A stretch of DNA of 64,000 nucleotides from CAVSNH01 sp963729275 (GTDB taxonomy: Bacteria > Actinomycetota > Acidimicrobiia > Acidimicrobiales > RAAP-2): assembly GCA_963729275.1 (NCBI GenBank), contig CAVSNH010000013.1, positions 1,364,001 to 1,428,000 on the forward strand, in the 5' to 3' direction. Position 1 is the stretch's first letter. Each line of letters starts with the position of its first letter. Below the pieces are notes generated by a model. That model did no database searches, was not told the origin of the DNA, and saw only the letters and a list, made by a program, of their open reading frames with translations. This document shows positions 25,283-33,839 of this stretch, in pieces. Made by a program: the position numbers and the translations under genes.

Positions 25283-27406
25283 ATGAGCGTGGACGCTGTA
25301 CGACCGGCGACCGGTGAGCCGGAGTCTGGCCCCGAGTCGAGGTTCTTCGCCCGCCAGCTCTCGGATCTGGACTTCAACGACCGCCTGCTCGACCTGGTGG
25401 CCGATCCCTCGGTCCCCCTCCTCGAGCAGGTCAAGTTCCTCATCCTCTTCAGTGAGCGGATCGACGAGTTCTTCCAGGTTCAGGTGGCCGGCCTTCGGCG
25501 CCAGGTCGTGGCCGGCATCAAGGCCCTCGGACTCAGCGGCAGTACACCCGATCAGTTGCTCGCCGATGTGCGTGCATCGCTCGAGCGCATGGTCCGCCGA
25601 CAGGAGAAGCTCCTGCTCGGCGAGGTGATCCCCAACTTGCGCGACAACGGGATCGAGCTCTGCGACTGGGACGTACTGCACGCCGACGACCGCGCCCATC
25701 TGCATGAGATGTTCGATCACCTCATCCTGCCTGTCGTCACCCCCCTCACCGTCGATCCGAGCCACCCCTTCCCCTACATCTCCAACCTTTCGCTCAACGT
25801 CGGGGTCGAGGTGAGCAACCGGGCCAATGGCACCTCACGCTTCGCTCGAGTCAAGGTTCCGCCCAACGTCGATCGGCTGTTGCCCCTGCCCGGAGGAGAT
25901 CGGTTCATCCCTCTGGAGCAAGTGCTGGTGGCGTTTCTTCCCGAGCTCTTCCCGGGCATGGACGTTGGCGAGCCCTGCATTTTCCGAGTCACTCGTGACG
26001 CGGACTTGGCTCTTGATGACGACGCCGCCGACGACTTGCTCCTCGCCCTCCAGGAGGAGTTACGCCGCCGCCGCTTCCTTCCCGTCGTACGTCTGGAGAT
26101 CGATTCCCGTACCTCGGAAGGGCCCGTCGAGCGGCTCACCGAGGAGCTCGGTCTCGGGCCGGACGACGTCTATCGGTTCGCCGGCCCCTTGGGCCTCGAT
26201 TGTCTGTGGGCGGTGTATGCCCTCGACCGTCCGGATCTCCATGACGCGCCGTGGACTCCTCTCGTGCCGCCGCCGCTCACCACGGTGGAGCGGGAGGAGG
26301 ACGCCAACATATTCTCGGTGCTGAGCCGCCAGGACGTCCTGGTCCATCATCCCTACGACTCGTTCTCGGCTTCCGTCGAGGAGCTCCTTAATGAGGCCGC
26401 CGACGACTCCCAGGTGCTCGCGGTCAAGCAGTGTCTGTACCGCACCTCGGGTGACAGCCCGGTGGTGGCGGCCCTGGTCCGAGCAGCCGAGCACGGCAAG
26501 CAGGTGGCCGCCCTGGTCGAGGTGACGGCCCGCTTCGACGAGGAAGCCAACATCGGGTGGGCCCGAGCTCTCGAGGAAGCCGGGGCCCATGTCATCTACG
26601 GTCTCATGGGCTTCAAGACCCACGCCAAGACCACCCTCGTCGTCCGTCAGGAGGGAGACTCGGTGCGGCTGTACTGCCACGTGGGAACTGGCAACTACAA
26701 CCCGAAGACAGCCCGGATGTACGAGGACGTCGGAATTCTCTCGTCTCGGTCTGAGATCGGGGCAGATGTGACCCGCTTCTTCAACTTCATCACCGGCTTC
26801 AGCCAGCCGCCGCGTTACCGAGAGCTCGTCACCTCCCCCGGGGGCATCCGCGATCGCGTGATCGAGTGCATCGAACGTGAAGCCGAGTCGGGACCCGATG
26901 GCAGGATCGTCATCAAGGTCAATGGGCTCGACGACGTCGCCGTCATGGACGCCCTCTACCGGGCATCTCAGGCCGGCGTGCCCATCGATCTCGTCATCCG
27001 CGGGATCTGCTGCCTTCGGCCGGGGGTGCCCGGCTTGTCGGAGACGATCAAGGTGCGCTCGATCGTGGGCCGCTTCCTCGAGCATTCCCGCATCCTCCGG
27101 TTCGGCAGCGGGATCGAGCGTCCACCCACCTACTTCATCGGTTCGGCCGACCTGCGTCGCCGAAACCTCGATCGTCGGATCGAGGCCATGATCGTGGTGG
27201 CCGATCCCGAGGCAGTGGCCCAACTGGAGCAGATCCTCGAGCTCAACCTGGCCGACGATTCACAGTCGTGGTCGCTCGATTCCCGTGGCGATTGGCACCG
27301 CATCCCCACCACGCGAGGTGTGAACGCGCAGCGGGCGCTGCAGGCCGCTGCCTTGGCCCGCAGCGGGAAGCACGAGGAGACCCTGCTCAGTCGTAGCACT
27401 GTGTGA
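25283..27406 (+). CDS. ppk1: Polyphosphate kinase 1
   Basis: 707 residues from the ATG at 25283 (a TTG at 25265 would add six). It has the PPK1 N-domain (RQLSDLDFNDRLLDL), the HHPYDSF segment, LAVKQCLYRTSGDSPVV, the first catalytic His in GFKTHAKTTLV, YCHVGTGNYNP, and the second His in FLEHSRILRFGSG. PPK1 reversibly makes polyphosphate from ATP with a phosphohistidine intermediate. Length is normal. It is followed by a small membrane protein 56 bp downstream. Confidence 0.96.
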   Translation: MSVDAVRPATGEPESGPESRFFARQLSDLDFNDRLLDLVADPSVPLLEQVKFLILFSERIDEFFQVQVAGLRRQVVAGIKALGLSGSTPDQLLADVRASLERMVRRQEKLLLGEVIPNLRDNGIELCDWDVLHADDRAHLHEMFDHLILPVVTPLTVDPSHPFPYISNLSLNVGVEVSNRANGTSRFARVKVPPNVDRLLPLPGGDRFIPLEQVLVAFLPELFPGMDVGEPCIFRVTRDADLALDDDAADDLLLALQEELRRRRFLPVVRLEIDSRTSEGPVERLTEELGLGPDDVYRFAGPLGLDCLWAVYALDRPDLHDAPWTPLVPPPLTTVEREEDANIFSVLSRQDVLVHHPYDSFSASVEELLNEAADDSQVLAVKQCLYRTSGDSPVVAALVRAAEHGKQVAALVEVTARFDEEANIGWARALEEAGAHVIYGLMGFKTHAKTTLVVRQEGDSVRLYCHVGTGNYNPKTARMYEDVGILSSRSEIGADVTRFFNFITGFSQPPRYRELVTSPGGIRDRVIECIEREAESGPDGRIVIKVNGLDDVAVMDALYRASQAGVPIDLVIRGICCLRPGVPGLSETIKVRSIVGRFLEHSRILRFGSGIERPPTYFIGSADLRRRNLDRRIEAMIVVADPEAVAQLEQILELNLADDSQSWSLDSRGDWHRIPTTRGVNAQRALQAAALARSGKHEETLLSRSTV

Positions 27407-27462
27407 GGGCGGTGGCCACCCTGAACGTCGGCTGCCCAGGGGAAGGCCCATAAGCTGGCCTT

Positions 27463-27975
27463 GTGGACGCCGACGCCGACCCGGCACCGTCCACGCACTA
27501 CGCCGACGCACTGCCGCCCGAGGCACACCTCCGCGCCCGTCGGTACGGATGGCTCTACACCGCGGCCGCCGTCGTGCTCATGCCCTGGATCGTCTATCTG
27601 GCCGTCTCACTTCCCAAGCGCAACTTCGACCTCCACTATCGAGCTGCATGGGTCGGCTTCGACGTGATCCTTGTGATTGCCATCGTCCGCACCGCCTACC
27701 TGGCCTTCCGGGTCGACCCTCGGATCCAGTTGTCGGCCACCGTCACCGCCACCCTGCTCTTTGTGGACGCCTGGTTCGACATCATGACGTCGGGGAGCCA
27801 CCGGCAGATTCTGGAAGCCCTGGTGCTGGCGGCGGTGATCGAGATTCCGGCCGCCCTGTTCACCATGAGCCTGGCCCGCCGGGTCAACCGTCAAGTGCTC
27901 GAACGGGCTCTCGGCGGCGGTGCCGGTCCCGTTCATGATCGGGGCGGGCTTGGACGGCGGTTGCGCCACCGCTGA
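27463..27975 (+). CDS. Predicted four-helix integral membrane protein, unknown function
   Basis: 170 residues from a GTG at 27463. After a charged N-terminus there are four hydrophobic segments (TAAAVVLMPWIVYLAV, WVGFDVILVIAIVRTAYLAF, LSATVTATLLFVDAWFDIM and ALVLAAVIEIPAALFTMSLA). The C-terminus is basic. I do not recognise the family, but the DAWFDI-type motif in helix 3 is a useful handle. It may be co-transcribed with ppk1. Confidence 0.75.
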   Translation: MDADADPAPSTHYADALPPEAHLRARRYGWLYTAAAVVLMPWIVYLAVSLPKRNFDLHYRAAWVGFDVILVIAIVRTAYLAFRVDPRIQLSATVTATLLFVDAWFDIMTSGSHRQILEALVLAAVIEIPAALFTMSLARRVNRQVLERALGGGAGPVHDRGGLGRRLRHR

Positions 27976-28038
27976 CCAAGGCGCTGCGCCCCACCGGCCC
28001 AGCCCGGATGTGACCCGAGCCTCGGCCTGGATACCTGG

Positions 28039-29004
28039 TCAGGCTGTGATTGCCTCCACCCGTTCACGCACCTCCGGTGTGAGCCGATCAAGTACCTCCA
28101 GCGCCCCCATGTTCTCTTGGACCTGCTCGACCCTGCTGGCTCCGGTGATGACCGACGAGACATGCGGATTCGAGGCGCACCAGGCGATGGCCAGTTGGGC
28201 GACCGTGCAGCCGAGCTCGTCGGCCACGCCCCGTAGCTTCTCGACCTTGGCATTGCGCTCCGCATCCGTCAGCATGTCCCGCAGCCATTCGTAACCGGGG
28301 AGTGCGGCTCGTGAGTCGTCCGGAACTCCGTCGGCGTACTTGCCCGAGAGCAGGCCGGAGGCGAGAGGGCTCCAGGTGGTGAGCCCTAGCCCGATGCTCT
28401 CGTAGAGAGGGGCGTACTCCTTCTCCACCCGCTTCCGCCACAGCAGGTTGTACTGGGGCTGCTCGACGACCGGTTTGCGCAGATTATGGCGATCGGCCAC
28501 GTCCCAGGCCTCTCGGATGGCCTCGGCCGGCCATTCCGAGGTGCCCCAATAGTGGGCCTTTCCAGCTGAGATGATGTCGGAGAGGGCCCAGACCGTTTCC
28601 TCGACCGGGGTCTCCGGATCGGGTCGGTGGCAGTAGACGATGTCGACGAAATCGAGACCGAGACGGTCGAGGGAGCCGTCGATGGCATGTAGCAGGTACT
28701 TGCGGTTGAGGGTGTTCCGCATGTTGACGGTGCCCTCGAGGCCCCAGAACAACTTGGTGGAGAGCACATAGCTGTGTCGGGGCCAGCCCAGGGTCCGGAC
28801 GGCCTCGCCCATGATCCGCTCGGACTCGCCGCCAGCGTAAGCCTCGGCGTTGTCGAAGAAGTTGACGCCGCGGTCGTAGGCGGCGGCCATGCAGTCCTCG
28901 GCCCGCTGCCCGGCGAGCTGGGGGCCGAAGCTCACCCACGACCCGAAGGAGAGCACGCTTACCTTCAATCCGGAGCGACCCAGCCGGCGGTACTCCATCT
29001 GCAT
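28039..29004 (-). CDS. Aldo/keto reductase (potassium-channel beta-subunit-like)
   Basis: 321 residues. It starts MEYRRLGRSGLKVSVLSFGSW, the usual AKR first strand. The catalytic tetrad is visible: Asp in NFFDNAEAYAGGESE, Tyr in the same motif, Lys in LSTKLFWG and His in VYCHRPDPETP. The NADPH site (VSSVITGASRVEQVQENMGA) lies near the end. The sequence best fits the AKR6-like branch (YghZ and Kv-beta-like), which reduces aldehydes. ATG at 29004 has GGGAGG upstream. Confidence 0.92.
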   Translation of the reverse strand: MQMEYRRLGRSGLKVSVLSFGSWVSFGPQLAGQRAEDCMAAAYDRGVNFFDNAEAYAGGESERIMGEAVRTLGWPRHSYVLSTKLFWGLEGTVNMRNTLNRKYLLHAIDGSLDRLGLDFVDIVYCHRPDPETPVEETVWALSDIISAGKAHYWGTSEWPAEAIREAWDVADRHNLRKPVVEQPQYNLLWRKRVEKEYAPLYESIGLGLTTWSPLASGLLSGKYADGVPDDSRAALPGYEWLRDMLTDAERNAKVEKLRGVADELGCTVAQLAIAWCASNPHVSSVITGASRVEQVQENMGALEVLDRLTPEVRERVEAITA

Positions 29005-29224
29005 CGAGCCCTCCCATCGCCGTCGGCGCTCGATCCCTCAGCGGGACCGGCCGCGATCCTATGGGTGTGCCCTGGCTGGTGACGAGGGCCGTTGAGGGGC
29101 GCGTACGAGGATTCTCGTCCGCACCCACTATGCTGGGGGCGTCACGGATCGAGTTGGGCCCTAGTCGCAATTAGCAGCGGAATCCGTCTCGGAAGCCCGG
29201 TTGAACGACGTAAATCGCATCAAT

Positions 29225-30073
29225 ATGGTCAATCAGAAGCACAGCGGCGGTCAGACAGCGGCGTCTGGTGGTCTCAGCGTCCTCTTCGGTTTGGCGGGAG
29301 CTGGTCGGCGCCAGACTCCGAGGCGCACTCGTGAGGACTTGCGACAGCTACTTGTCGAGGCCGGTACCGAGATCGTCTGGGAAGAGGGACTGGCCGCTGG
29401 CGCCGAGCATGTGACCTTCAAGCGGGCGTTCGAACATCTCGAGGAACGACGGGGCATTCGAGTAACGCACGCCTCGGTAATCGGTCGCATCTGGGAGAAC
29501 CAAGAGGAATTCCAGAGGGACGTTCTCACGATGATGGCCGAGCTCGAGGTCCTCGATGCCGACGATGTGTTCGCCGCGTCGCTCCCGGGGCTCGACGAAT
29601 TGGATCGGTCGACCGCCGAGGCGAGATGGCGGGCGACCGCGGAGCTCTGCCGAACTGAATGCGGGGCCATGTTCGACTCGATCCTCCGTTCCCCGACGTG
29701 GTCGCGATGGATGGCGATTTGGGCGCTGGCCGTGGTCGACTCAGGCTCCTCACGCAAGAAGCCGATCGTCGAGGCGCTCCTTCGTGGCGAAATCCGCGCC
29801 ACCGACCGCTACGAGGAGAGCTACGCGGCTGCCATGCAGGTCCTCGGACTGCGCATGCGAGAGCCATTCACGGTTCGTCAATTGGCGCTGTCCGTCGTTG
29901 CCTTCGGCCAAGGATGTGCTCTCCGGGCCGGGGTGGACAAGACCACCAGCCATGGGATCGATCGTGCGACCGGACCAGAGGGAGCCGAGCAACCCTGGAC
30001 CATGTTTGCCATCGGCGTCGAGGCCCTGATCCAGCAGTTCATCGAGATCGATCCCGACTGGGTGCCGGCATGA
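29225..30073 (+). CDS. TetR-like regulator paralogue 1 of 3
   Basis: About 282 residues. The N-terminal DNA-binding part runs from PRRTREDLRQLLVEAGTEI to ASVIGRIWENQEEFQRDVL, in the position of a TetR helix-turn-helix but with a longer insert (TFKRAFEHLEERRGIRVTH). The C-terminal ~190 residues are helical and end PTG-like, then WTMF and FIEIDPDWVPA. The two next genes share both halves. Start is uncertain: TTG 29201 or ATG 29225, neither with a strong ribosome site. Ligand and targets are unknown. Confidence 0.7.
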   Translation: MVNQKHSGGQTAASGGLSVLFGLAGAGRRQTPRRTREDLRQLLVEAGTEIVWEEGLAAGAEHVTFKRAFEHLEERRGIRVTHASVIGRIWENQEEFQRDVLTMMAELEVLDADDVFAASLPGLDELDRSTAEARWRATAELCRTECGAMFDSILRSPTWSRWMAIWALAVVDSGSSRKKPIVEALLRGEIRATDRYEESYAAAMQVLGLRMREPFTVRQLALSVVAFGQGCALRAGVDKTTSHGIDRATGPEGAEQPWTMFAIGVEALIQQFIEIDPDWVPA

Positions 30074-30289
30074 CCGGACGTACGGCGCGACTCGCGCTTG
30101 CGATCCTAAGTCGCGTCATCTACACTGTCAGGACCGGCGGGAACCGGTGGCTGCGGGAAGTGGTCGTGGGAGGATCTGGCCACATTGGGAGGTCCGCTAG
30201 CCGGGTCGTCCAGGGGTATTCGTGGGAGCTGATCGGCGGTTCACGAATGCCCCTGGAGACCGACCTTCGTGGCCGGTAGGAGCCCAGAG

Positions 30290-31162
30290 ATGGCCGATCC
30301 TGTCCAAGTCGTGGCCCGCCACTCCACTACCCCGACCAGAAGGAGTCGCGACGAGTTGCGCGACTTGTTGGTCTCGGCCGGTGTCGAGCTACTGGTCGAA
30401 GAAGGTCTCGGAACCGGTGCCGGCCATCTGACCTTCAAACGGGTGTTCGAATGGCTCGAGCAGAACACCGGCGTCCGGGTGACGAACGCATCGGTCATCG
30501 GACGGATCTGGGCCAACCAATCGGAGTATCAGACCGAGGTGCTCGTTGCCATCGCGTCGAGCGATGGAAGCGAGGTACTCGAGTCCGCCTTCCGATCCCT
30601 ACAGCCATCGCTCGCCCGCTTCGATCGCAGAACGGTGGAGGGACGTCGGGGTGCGCTGCGGGAGTTGGCCCGAGTCGGTGGCGCAGGCCACATCGAACTC
30701 CTCGGAGCCTCCAAACGGTGGCAACGGTGGGTCGGGGTGTGGGCGCTGGTCATGGCCGGCACCGGCCCGGACACCACAGCCGGCGGCCCGGTCGCCGACG
30801 CGCTCCGTAAGGGCTATGAGGTGGTCACACAGCGCTTCGAGCTCGCCTACGCCCGGATGCTCTCCTCGTTCGGATTCCGGCTCCGCCAACCGCTCACCCT
30901 CCGTCAACTGACGGTGGCGACGGGTGCACTAGCCGAAGGTTGCGTCCTGCGATACGGGGTCGACGAAGCGAGCACTCGCAGCATCATTCGCCCGACGGGA
31001 CCGAATGGCGAGGACGAAGAATGGACCCTCTTCAGTGTGGGGATCGAGGCGCTTCTGAACGCGTTCGTCGAGATCGACCCCGACTGGGACCCAGCCGGTC
31101 CTTCCTCACAGCGGCGAGGTGAGCACGGGCCCCGCGAATGGGCAGCCCTCCCGCCGAAATAG
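30290..31162 (+). CDS. TetR-like regulator paralogue 2 of 3
   Basis: 290 residues from the ATG at 30290, which is preceded by TAGGAG (a GTG at 30269 is less likely). Shared motifs are RRSRDELRDLLVSAGVELLVEEGLGTGA, the TFKRVFEWLEQNTGVRVTN insert, ASVIGRIWANQSEYQTEVL, LTLRQLTVATGALAEGCVLR, and the end WTLFSVGIEALLNAFVEID. The C-terminal ~25 residues after DPDWDPAG are extra compared with its neighbours. It lies 216 bp after paralogue 1, so each may have its own promoter. Confidence 0.72.
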   Translation: MADPVQVVARHSTTPTRRSRDELRDLLVSAGVELLVEEGLGTGAGHLTFKRVFEWLEQNTGVRVTNASVIGRIWANQSEYQTEVLVAIASSDGSEVLESAFRSLQPSLARFDRRTVEGRRGALRELARVGGAGHIELLGASKRWQRWVGVWALVMAGTGPDTTAGGPVADALRKGYEVVTQRFELAYARMLSSFGFRLRQPLTLRQLTVATGALAEGCVLRYGVDEASTRSIIRPTGPNGEDEEWTLFSVGIEALLNAFVEIDPDWDPAGPSSQRRGEHGPREWAALPPK

Positions 31163-31241
31163 GCCTGAGCCGGGGACTTCGACCCACAAATTCCCGCCTC
31201 CACCGTCGTGTGAAGCCAGCGCGTCCCACGGTGCTCTCATT

Positions 31242-31320
31242 TGCAATCGTCGATTGCATTGCCTAGCGTCTGCTCCACAGCGGGAGCCGGTATGCAGGTG
31301 CGGCCGCAAGTGCGGCCGCA
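31242..31320. promoter_or_regulatory. Clustered palindromes ahead of paralogue 3
   Basis: TGCAATC-GTC-GATTGCA at 31242-31258 is a perfect 7+7 palindrome. Two copies of the palindrome TGCGGCCGCA at 31299-31308 and 31311-31320 follow, 12 bp apart. The 329-bp gap (31163-31491) holds no gene. These are candidate operators for the neighbouring regulators. Confidence 0.45.
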
Positions 31321-31491
31321 GGAGTGCCGCAGGACCTAGGGGACAGCTGCCCATGGGCACCTCGAGTGGAAAACCGGGGTCCGTGGGCTGGCTCCCCGGG
31401 GCTCCGTTTCGACCGCTGACCGAGGCCCTCCTCGATTTTGCCCACGTCGACTTGGCCTTCGCCGAGCCCTGGCTGACACAATTCGCGGATT

Positions 31492-32283
31492 ATGCCGTCG
31501 AGGCCCAGCCGAGAGCACCGGCGCACCAAAGATGAGCTTCGTCGGTTGCTCGTCGAAGCCGGCACCCAGGTGATCCTCGAGGAGGGCCTCGGCACCGGAG
31601 CCGAAGCCCTCACCTTCAAGCGGGTCTACGAGCGGCTCATGCAGACCGCCGGCGTCCGGGTCACCAACTCGTCGGTCATCGGACGGATTTGGGACAGTCA
31701 GGCCGATTTCCAAGTCGACGTGCTCAGTACCTTTGCCCGTGAGTGCGGTTCTTCAGCCGTGGACGAGACGTTGGCGGCCGGTGCCTCGGTGCTCGCCCAC
31801 TGTGATCGCTCCAGCCTCGAAGGGCGCCGGCAGACCATGGTCGAGGCCTTGCGCATGGCGGCCGCCGCCCACATCGAGGCGGTCGCCAAGTCCGAGACGT
31901 GGCCCCCATGGGTCAGCGTCTGGGCCTTGGCCGTGGCCGGCTCCGGGTCAGATGGTGCGGTCTTGCCTGTCCAGGAAGCCTTGGTCATCGGTTACGAGCG
32001 CGTGACCGCCCGGTACGAGGAGCAGTACGCGGCCATGCTCCGCTACTGCGGATTTCGGGTCCGGGCCCCCCTCACCGTGCACGAGCTCACGGTGGCGGCC
32101 GGAGCGCTGGCCGAGGGGCTCGTCCTTCGGGAGCGAGTGGACGTGGGCGGCCTTGGCACTGTCGAACGTCCGACTGGCCCAGAAGGCGCTCCGCAGCAGT
32201 GGACGCTCTTCGGCATCGCCCTCGCCGCCCTTGTCGAACAATTCGTCGAGCCTGATCCCGAATGGGACGAGGCCGGGCGGTGA
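31492..32283 (+). CDS. TetR-like regulator paralogue 3 of 3
   Basis: 263 residues. Motifs shared with the two preceding proteins are RRTKDELRRLLVEAGTQVILEEGLGTGA, TFKRVYERLMQTAGVRVTN, SSVIGRIWDSQADFQVDVL, LTVHELTVAAGALAEGLVLR, and WTLFGIALAALVEQFVEPD at the end. It is the shortest and most complete version, with little extra at either end. The ATG at 31492 has no obvious ribosome site. The hydrolase gene begins 40 bp after its stop, so these two are likely co-transcribed. Confidence 0.72.
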   Translation: MPSRPSREHRRTKDELRRLLVEAGTQVILEEGLGTGAEALTFKRVYERLMQTAGVRVTNSSVIGRIWDSQADFQVDVLSTFARECGSSAVDETLAAGASVLAHCDRSSLEGRRQTMVEALRMAAAAHIEAVAKSETWPPWVSVWALAVAGSGSDGAVLPVQEALVIGYERVTARYEEQYAAMLRYCGFRVRAPLTVHELTVAAGALAEGLVLRERVDVGGLGTVERPTGPEGAPQQWTLFGIALAALVEQFVEPDPEWDEAGR

Positions 32284-32323
32284 GATCCCGCGTTTCGTCG
32301 ATGGCCCCCGCTTCGACCAAAGA

Positions 32324-33505
32324 GTGAAGACAGTGTCGGGACCGGACCAAAGGTTCGTCTCGAATCAGCCGCCCATCTCCGGCCACTGCCAGGACAGGTT
32401 TACCCCGGTCCGGGAGGCGTTCGTCGCCAATTTCGCCGATCAGGTCGAGGTCGGCGCGGCGCTCACCGTCTATCTGGCGGATGAGGCCGTGGTGGAGCTG
32501 GTTGGCGGCTGGAGCGACCTCCGTCGCACCCGGCCGTGGCAGCAGGACACCCTGGTCAACGTCTACTCGGTCGGTAAGGCCATCGTCGCGCTCCTCCTGC
32601 TCCAACTCGTCGACAGGAGTGAGGTTGACCTGGACGATCCCGTGGCCTCCATGTGGCCGGAATTCGGAGCCGAGGGGAAGGCGGGCGTGACTGTCCGCCA
32701 GGCCCTTTGTCACCAGGCTGGCGTCCCGGCCATTCGGGAGCCCCTGACCAACGACGACCTTTGGCGGTGGGATCGCATGACCACCGCCTTGGCCGCCACC
32801 GAACCGTGGTGGCCGGCCGGAGCTCGACACGCGTACCACACGAACACATTCGGCCACTTGATCGGAGAGCTCGTCCATCGGGGCACCGGCCTGCTCCCCG
32901 GTGAATGCCTGCGAACCGTGATAGCGCCCCTCGATGCCGACATGTGGTTCGGGGTACCGACGGCGGAGCACCATCGTTGCGCAGAAGTCATCTGGGCTAT
33001 CGACGACCGACCGCCCACCGTGGATCGGGAGGCCCTCAGTGGGGACGATCTCATGGCCCAGCTCGGCTACTTCAATCCGCCGGGGTACTCGTCGATGGGA
33101 GTCGTCAACACGCCGGAATGGCGAACTGCCCAGATTCCCTCGACCAACGGACACGCCACGGCAACCGCCATCGCCCGCATCTACGCTGCGCTGCTCGAGC
33201 CGGGTCGGCTGCTTTCCCCAAAGTTGCTGACTGAGGCCACCGGGCCGCAGTCCGTCGGCTTCTGTCCCGTGCTGGGCGAGGAGGTCACATTCGGCCTCGG
33301 GTTCAAGCCGACCACGCCCCGTCGGCCCTTCGGGCCCAACCCCGGCGCCTTTGGCCACTTCGGGACGGGTGGCGCGCTGGGGTTTGCCGATCCGCAGGCC
33401 GGAATCGCCTTCGGCTATGTGATGAGCCACGTGATCCCACGGTGGCAGTCGACGAGGAACCGTTCCCTCATAGAGGCGCTTTACCGTTGTCTGCAGAGCC
33501 GCTAA
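32324..33505 (+). CDS. Serine beta-lactamase-family hydrolase (EstB-like esterase)
   Basis: About 393 residues from a GTG at 32324 (another GTG at 32333); the frame opens earlier, but that part overlaps the regulator. The nucleophile motif SxxK is SVGK in NVYSVGKAIVALLLLQLVD. The Tyr motif is AYHTNTFGHLIGEL and the late HFGTGG corresponds to the third box. Family members are carboxylesterases or DD-peptidase relatives and are often not drug-resistance enzymes. No signal peptide is seen, so it is probably cytoplasmic. The nearby regulators may control it. Confidence 0.85.
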   Translation: MKTVSGPDQRFVSNQPPISGHCQDRFTPVREAFVANFADQVEVGAALTVYLADEAVVELVGGWSDLRRTRPWQQDTLVNVYSVGKAIVALLLLQLVDRSEVDLDDPVASMWPEFGAEGKAGVTVRQALCHQAGVPAIREPLTNDDLWRWDRMTTALAATEPWWPAGARHAYHTNTFGHLIGELVHRGTGLLPGECLRTVIAPLDADMWFGVPTAEHHRCAEVIWAIDDRPPTVDREALSGDDLMAQLGYFNPPGYSSMGVVNTPEWRTAQIPSTNGHATATAIARIYAALLEPGRLLSPKLLTEATGPQSVGFCPVLGEEVTFGLGFKPTTPRRPFGPNPGAFGHFGTGGALGFADPQAGIAFGYVMSHVIPRWQSTRNRSLIEALYRCLQSR

Positions 33506-33579
33506 TGCCCCTTCAGGAAACGTTTGCCACGTTGCCTGATCCTCGTTGGTGGCCGGTATCCGCCGAGCCCGATTGGTTG

Positions 33580-33770
33580 GAGGAGGCAGATGCACGACGA
33601 GCGACTTCCCCGTCTTGGGGGCGGTGCGGAGCCGGGCAGGACCGGTGAACGTCCATGCGATGGCGCCGCCGCCACGGGCGGAGATGTTGCGGGCACCGAC
33701 GATGTCTCGGTGCCCTTGGTACCCGCAGTTGAGGCAGGCGAAATTCCAACGTCGCTGGGCGCCTAGCCTT
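33580..33770 (-). pseudogene. TnpB (IS605 OrfB) C-terminal remnant
   Basis: The minus strand encodes RRWNFACLNCGYQGHRDIVG followed by ARNI. This is the second zinc-ribbon CxxC half and the last RuvC Asp (in HRDIVGARN) of IS200/IS605 TnpB. After about 45 more residues the frame runs antisense into the hydrolase gene without the usual stop. Nothing upstream encodes the rest of the protein. Only this tail remains; no matching TnpA or right-end structure was found. Confidence 0.7.
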
Positions 33771-33839
33771 GCTGACCCCCCGGCTCATAGATCGATGTCC
33801 TAACCAAAGTGGCGAGGGTGGGGCGAGGATAGGGCGTAG

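Noticed and set aside
32087..33595. 502-codon minus-strand ORF
   Set aside because: Only its first ~20 codons continue the TnpB remnant; the rest is antisense to the beta-lactamase-family gene.
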